From the NCBI GenBank assembly GCA_016208345.1, contig JACQYG010000133.1, positions 1 to 9,281 on the forward strand: a DNA stretch of 9,281 nt, given 5' to 3'. Position 1 is the first letter of the stretch; each line of letters starts with the position of its first letter. The DNA is from Chloroflexota bacterium (GTDB lineage Bacteria > Chloroflexota > DTOL01 > JACQYG01). The notes beneath the pieces were generated by a model. That model had not been told where the DNA came from. It searched no databases and saw nothing but the letters and a program-made list of their open reading frames with translations. Position numbers and translations under genes: made by a program. Below are positions 6,700 through 9,281 of this stretch, piece by piece.

Positions 6700-6721
6700 G
6701 GACATGGCTTCCTCCATGTTC
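6700..6721 (-). promoter_or_regulatory. Hairpin carrying a purine-rich Shine-Dalgarno-like loop between aminotransferase and radical SAM genes
   Basis: An 8-bp stem (6700-6707 with 6714-6721, one G-U pair) closes on a 6-nt loop that reads AGGAAG on the mRNA, flanked by GG. The stem-loop also contains the ATG (6717-6715) of a 13-codon mini-ORF ending in TAATG at the radical SAM start. It could regulate coupling or be a processing site; function is inference. Confidence 0.3.
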
Positions 6722-6745
6722 ACGGTTCTGCTTTGCGCTCTTCCT

Positions 6746-7927
6746 CTACCCTTGCAAGTACACCTTGCCCGCCGCCTCCACACCTGCCCCTCGTGGCACC
6801 GCGTATCCCTGGGTGGCCAGGGCATGCTCCAGGGCTGCTAGTATTAGGAGCACGTTCTCCTTGCGGGAGGAATGTCCCATGAGCCCGATGCGCCAGATGA
6901 CGCCTTTCAGGGGGCCAAGGCCGCTGGCGATCTCGATGCTGAACTCATGGAGCAGAATACCGCGGACCTTGGCCTCATCTACGCCTGGCGGCACCTTCAC
7001 CGTGTTCAAGGTGGGCAGGCGATGGGATTCTGGCACGAACATCTCCAGGCCCATGGCCTGGATGCCGGCTACCAGGGCCCGGTGGTTGAGCCGATGTCGG
7101 GCGAAACGGGCCTCCAGCCCCTCTTCCTGCACCAGGCGTAGCGCCTCCCGCAGGGCGTAGTTCATGGAGATGGGAGCGGTATGATGGTAGGTGCGCTCCT
7201 GCCCCCAGTACTTCTCTATCATGGTTAGGTCTAAATATAAGCTCTGCACCTTGGTCTGGCGCGAGCGCAGGGCCTCCACCGCCCTTGGCCCCAGGGTGAT
7301 TGGCGCCAGCCCCGGCGGGCAAGAGAGGCACTTCTGGGTGCCGCTGTAGCAGGCATCGATGTCCCATCCGTCCACTTCCACCGGCACACCGCCCAGGGAA
7401 GTCACCGTGTCCAGCACAAGCAGTGCGTCGTATCGGTGACAAAGTTTGGCGATCTCCTCCACCGGTTGGAGGGCGCCCGTTGAGGTCTCGGCATGGACGA
7501 TCGCCAGGAGCTTGACCTTCTGCTTGAGGCTCTCTTCGATTTGCTCCGGCGCGAAGACCTGGCCCCAGGGCACCTCCAGTTTGGCCAGCTTGCCACGGCA
7601 GCGGTGCACCATGTCGCACATGCGCTCGCCGAAGAACCCGCTAACCGCCACCACGACCTCATCGTTCTCTTCGATCAGGTTATAAAGGGCAGCCTCCATC
7701 CCGGCGCTGCCGGTGCCGGAGATAGGGATCGCCAGGGGATTCTGGGTCTGGAACACATACTGCAGGAGCGCCTTGGTCTCGTTCATGATCTTGATGAACT
7801 CCGGGTCCAGGTGCCCTACCAGTGGCGTGGCCATGGCCCTCAGCACCCGAGGGTGAACGTTGCTGGGCCCTGGGCCAAGCAGGATGCGAGGCGAAGGATT
7901 CAGGTCGCCAATAGCTGTAGCGGTCAT
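6746..7927 (-). CDS. Class V PLP-dependent aminotransferase (alanine/serine-glyoxylate aminotransferase family)
   Basis: 393 residues, normal length. The N-terminal [14 protein letters not shown] (16-29) and [10 protein letters not shown] are diagnostic of the AGXT/SGAT/PucG branch of fold-type I enzymes. GTGSAGMEA (71-79) forms the phosphate-binding region, Asp173 in [10 protein letters not shown] should hold the PLP ring nitrogen, and Lys199 in [13 protein letters not shown] is the Schiff-base lysine. The [16 protein letters not shown] segment and [16 protein letters not shown] are also typical. Expected reaction: transfer of the amino group from alanine, serine or a related donor to glyoxylate in the cytosol; donor specificity cannot be read from sequence. 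The frame stays open far upstream, but AGGAGG six bases before ATG 7927 and the family N-terminus fix the start. It follows the glycosyltransferase by 29 bp on the same strand. Confidence 0.93.
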   Translation of the reverse strand: MTATAIGDLNPSPRILLGPGPSNVHPRVLRAMATPLVGHLDPEFIKIMNETKALLQYVFQTQNPLAIPISGTGSAGMEAALYNLIEENDEVVVAVSGFFGERMCDMVHRCRGKLAKLEVPWGQVFAPEQIEESLKQKVKLLAIVHAETSTGALQPVEEIAKLCHRYDALLVLDTVTSLGGVPVEVDGWDIDACYSGTQKCLSCPPGLAPITLGPRAVEALRSRQTKVQSLYLDLTMIEKYWGQERTYHHTAPISMNYALREALRLVQEEGLEARFARHRLNHRALVAGIQAMGLEMFVPESHRLPTLNTVKVPPGVDEAKVRGILLHEFSIEIASGLGPLKGVIWRIGLMGHSSRKENVLLILAALEHALATQGYAVPRGAGVEAAGKVYLQG

Positions 7928-7933
7928 GAGGAA

Positions 7934-7939
7934 CCTCCT
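7934..7939 (-). promoter_or_regulatory. Ribosome binding site fixing the aminotransferase start
   Basis: AGGAGG on the minus strand, six bases before ATG 7927. It decides against the much longer open frame that continues to 8257 through the neighbouring glycosyltransferase gene. Confidence 0.85.
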
Positions 7940-7956
7940 AGAGTAGCGATAGGGCT

Positions 7957-9060
7957 TCAAAGCGGAACACCCCTCATTTTGATAAAGTCGATGATCTTGT
8001 CCTTGAAGACCCGGGTATCGAACCCCAGGGCATGGGCCCGGATGGCCGCTGGGTCGTAGGCTCGATGATCGAACTGCCGCACTGCCTGGGCCAGCGACTC
8101 CGCCGCGGGCTCCCGGAAGAAGGTGCCGGTCACATCCTCCACTACCGAGTCCAGGGCACCTCCCCCGGCATAGGCGATCACCGGGCGGCCGGCGGCATGG
8201 GCCTTCACTGGGGCGATGCCGAAGTCCTCCTCCCCTGGGAAGATGAAGGCCTGGCAACGGGCCATGTAGCGATGCACCTCTTCCTGGGGAAGCCGGCCAA
8301 GAAACCTGACGTTAGGCTGCGCCAGGCGCTCCAGAGCCGCACGGGCCCTGCCCTCCCCGATGACCACCAAAGGCAATTTTAGCGCATTGAAGGCCTCCAC
8401 TGCAAGGTGAATGCGCTTGTAAGGCACCAAGCGGGAAACTATCAGGAAGTAGTCATCTATTCTGTCCGTGACCTGATAGGCCGACGTGTCTACCGGTGGA
8501 TAGATGATCGCGGCCTGACGGCCATAATAGCTGATAATTCTCTCCCTGACCGTCTGGGAGATGGCGATGAAGTGGTCGGTGCGTTGGGAGGCCCTGACAT
8601 CCCAATGGCGCAGGCGGCCGATGAACAAGGGCAACAAAAGCCTGGGCAGCGTCCCCACGCCTTCACGCAGTATGTAGTCCGCGTAGTTCCAGACGTAGCG
8701 CGGTGGGGTGAGGCAATAGGTAACGTGCGTGGTGGGAGGCCGGGTACGGACGCCGTGGCAAAACCCGCTGGAGTTGGCGATGACCAGATCGTAATCATTG
8801 AGCTCAAACCGCTCGAAGGCCCAGGGATAGAAGAAGAGATAGGCCTGGTGCTTCGAGGTGGCTAGAGGCAGGTGCTGCATGAAGCTGGACCTGATGTCCC
8901 AGGTCCGATAGGCTGGAGGCGTCGCCTTTGGCGCGTAGATGGAGGTGTAGATCGGCGCCTGCGGGAAGAGCTGGTGGAGGACCTCCAACACTTCCTCGGC
9001 CCCGCCAACCTGATTGAGCCAGTCGTGGACGATGGCCACCTTCAAGCTTCTTGCGCTCAT
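7957..9060 (-). CDS. GT4-family glycosyltransferase (GT-B fold)
   Basis: 367 residues. The N-terminal [18 protein letters not shown] is the acceptor-side Rossmann start with the usual GGAE. The C-terminal domain has [40 protein letters not shown] and the EDFGIAP donor-binding segment. In the EX7E motif the first Glu is at 278, but the second position (286, codon 8205-8203) is AAG Lys, where relatives normally have Glu in PVEA. A few aromatic segments ([25 protein letters not shown]) may lie against the membrane. It would transfer a hexose, perhaps mannose, from a nucleotide sugar to a lipid or polysaccharide acceptor. ATG 9060 overlaps the upstream acyltransferase stop as ATGA, the sign of coupled translation; GTG 9066 is a less likely alternative. 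Neighbourhood suggests an acylated glycolipid pathway. Reduced activity is possible because of the motif change. Confidence 0.9.
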   Translation of the reverse strand: MSARSLKVAIVHDWLNQVGGAEEVLEVLHQLFPQAPIYTSIYAPKATPPAYRTWDIRSSFMQHLPLATSKHQAYLFFYPWAFERFELNDYDLVIANSSGFCHGVRTRPPTTHVTYCLTPPRYVWNYADYILREGVGTLPRLLLPLFIGRLRHWDVRASQRTDHFIAISQTVRERIISYYGRQAAIIYPPVDTSAYQVTDRIDDYFLIVSRLVPYKRIHLAVEAFNALKLPLVVIGEGRARAALERLAQPNVRFLGRLPQEEVHRYMARCQAFIFPGEEDFGIAPVKAHAAGRPVIAYAGGGALDSVVEDVTGTFFREPAAESLAQAVRQFDHRAYDPAAIRAHALGFDTRVFKDKIIDFIKMRGVPL

Positions 9061-9281
9061 TCCCACATGGGCTGGAACTTGTAATACTGGTCGGGGTGCT
9101 GGATCACGTACTTCTCGAGAGCGGAGATCATCCGCGCCATGTTTTCCGCTTGGTCGGCCCTGAGATTCCCGGTATTAACTAGGTCCAAGGGTCTTTCCAA
9201 GATACCCCGGTACCTGCCATCGGGAAGTCGGTAGAAAACAACGGGGATCACTGCCGCCCCGGTCTTGGCCGCCAGGTTAGC
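9057..9281 (-). CDS. HtrB/PatA-like lysophospholipid acyltransferase (partial, C-terminal 74 residues)
   Basis: The open frame runs in from the right window edge to TGA at 9059-9057. Visible pieces are LAAKTGAAVIPVVFYRLPDG, then ILERPLDL and, at the end, [17 protein letters not shown]. These match the C-terminal pattern of the LpxL/HtrB and phosphatidylinositol-mannoside acyltransferase (PatA) family (A..TGAPVVPVF.....G.Y......P......ALE..I..HPEQWY.F...W). The catalytic HX4-5D/E motif lies outside the window. These enzymes acylate glycolipids at the inner face of the cytoplasmic membrane. The four-base overlap with the GT4 gene, in which one product would glycosylate and the other acylate, resembles mannoside-lipid gene pairs. 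The exact acceptor is unknown. A GTG at 9251 lies inside the domain and is not a real start. Confidence 0.82.
   Translation of the reverse strand, partial: ANLAAKTGAAVIPVVFYRLPDGRYRGILERPLDLVNTGNLRADQAENMARMISALEKYVIQHPDQYYKFQPMWE

Noticed and set aside
7928..8257. A 110-codon N-terminal extension of the aminotransferase
   Set aside because: It overlaps the GT4 coding sequence in another frame, has no homology signal, and AGGAGG places the start at 7927.
8407..8865. A 152-codon plus-strand open frame opposite the glycosyltransferase
   Set aside because: Antisense shadow with no recognisable motif.
1..9281. tRNA, rRNA, CRISPR arrays, insertion sequences or attachment sites
   Set aside because: No cloverleaf, rRNA-like block, regularly spaced repeat, transposase motif or terminal inverted repeat was seen; nearly all DNA is accounted for by coding genes.

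Overview
The window is one compact bacterial segment, about 58-60% G+C by eye, with eight gene loci and almost no spare DNA. The combination of HspR-type MerR regulators, a CbpA-like DnaJ, a rhomboid protease starting MIPI, a bacterial eRF1-like release-factor protein and ClpB resembles Chloroflexota (for example Anaerolineae-related uncultured lineages). That placement is inferred from gene style and order, not from a marker gene.

Left block (1-5588) is a heat-shock/proteostasis cluster. At the left edge a MerR/HspR-like gene runs off the window on the minus strand. A 177-bp divergent regulatory region follows, with a near-consensus sigma-70 promoter in each direction. Each promoter has an HspR-type (HAIR-like) inverted repeat laid over its -35 and spacer. 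To the right, in one direction and with little or no spacing, come dnaJ/cbpA (broken inside its substrate-binding domain), a second hspR, a rhomboid intramembrane protease, an eRF1-like peptidyl-tRNA hydrolase-family protein (baeRF/Vms1-like) and clpB. Read as a unit, this would be a self-regulated stress operon. DnaJ and ClpB disaggregate proteins, HspR closes the feedback loop, the rhomboid may act on membrane proteins, and the release-factor-like protein may act on stalled translation. The last two roles are inference from context.

A 137-bp convergent intergenic region (5589-5725) with two inverted repeats separates this cluster from the right block.

Right block (5726-9281) is all minus strand and reads, in transcription order: the C-terminal end of an HtrB/PatA-like lipid acyltransferase (cut by the window edge), a GT4 glycosyltransferase joined to it by an ATGA overlap, a class V (alanine/serine-glyoxylate type) aminotransferase with a strong ribosome binding site, and a PflX-like (COG1313) radical SAM protein. 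The first two probably cooperate in making an acylated glycolipid. The aminotransferase and radical SAM protein look like independent passengers of the same transcript.

Most notable: the double HAIR-like divergent control region, the dnaJ gene with a lost CTD-I segment and two frame changes, the release-factor-like gene inside an HspR-type operon with GGW in place of GGQ, and a Glu-to-Lys change in the EX7E motif of the GT4 enzyme. No RNA genes, insertion sequences or CRISPR arrays were seen.
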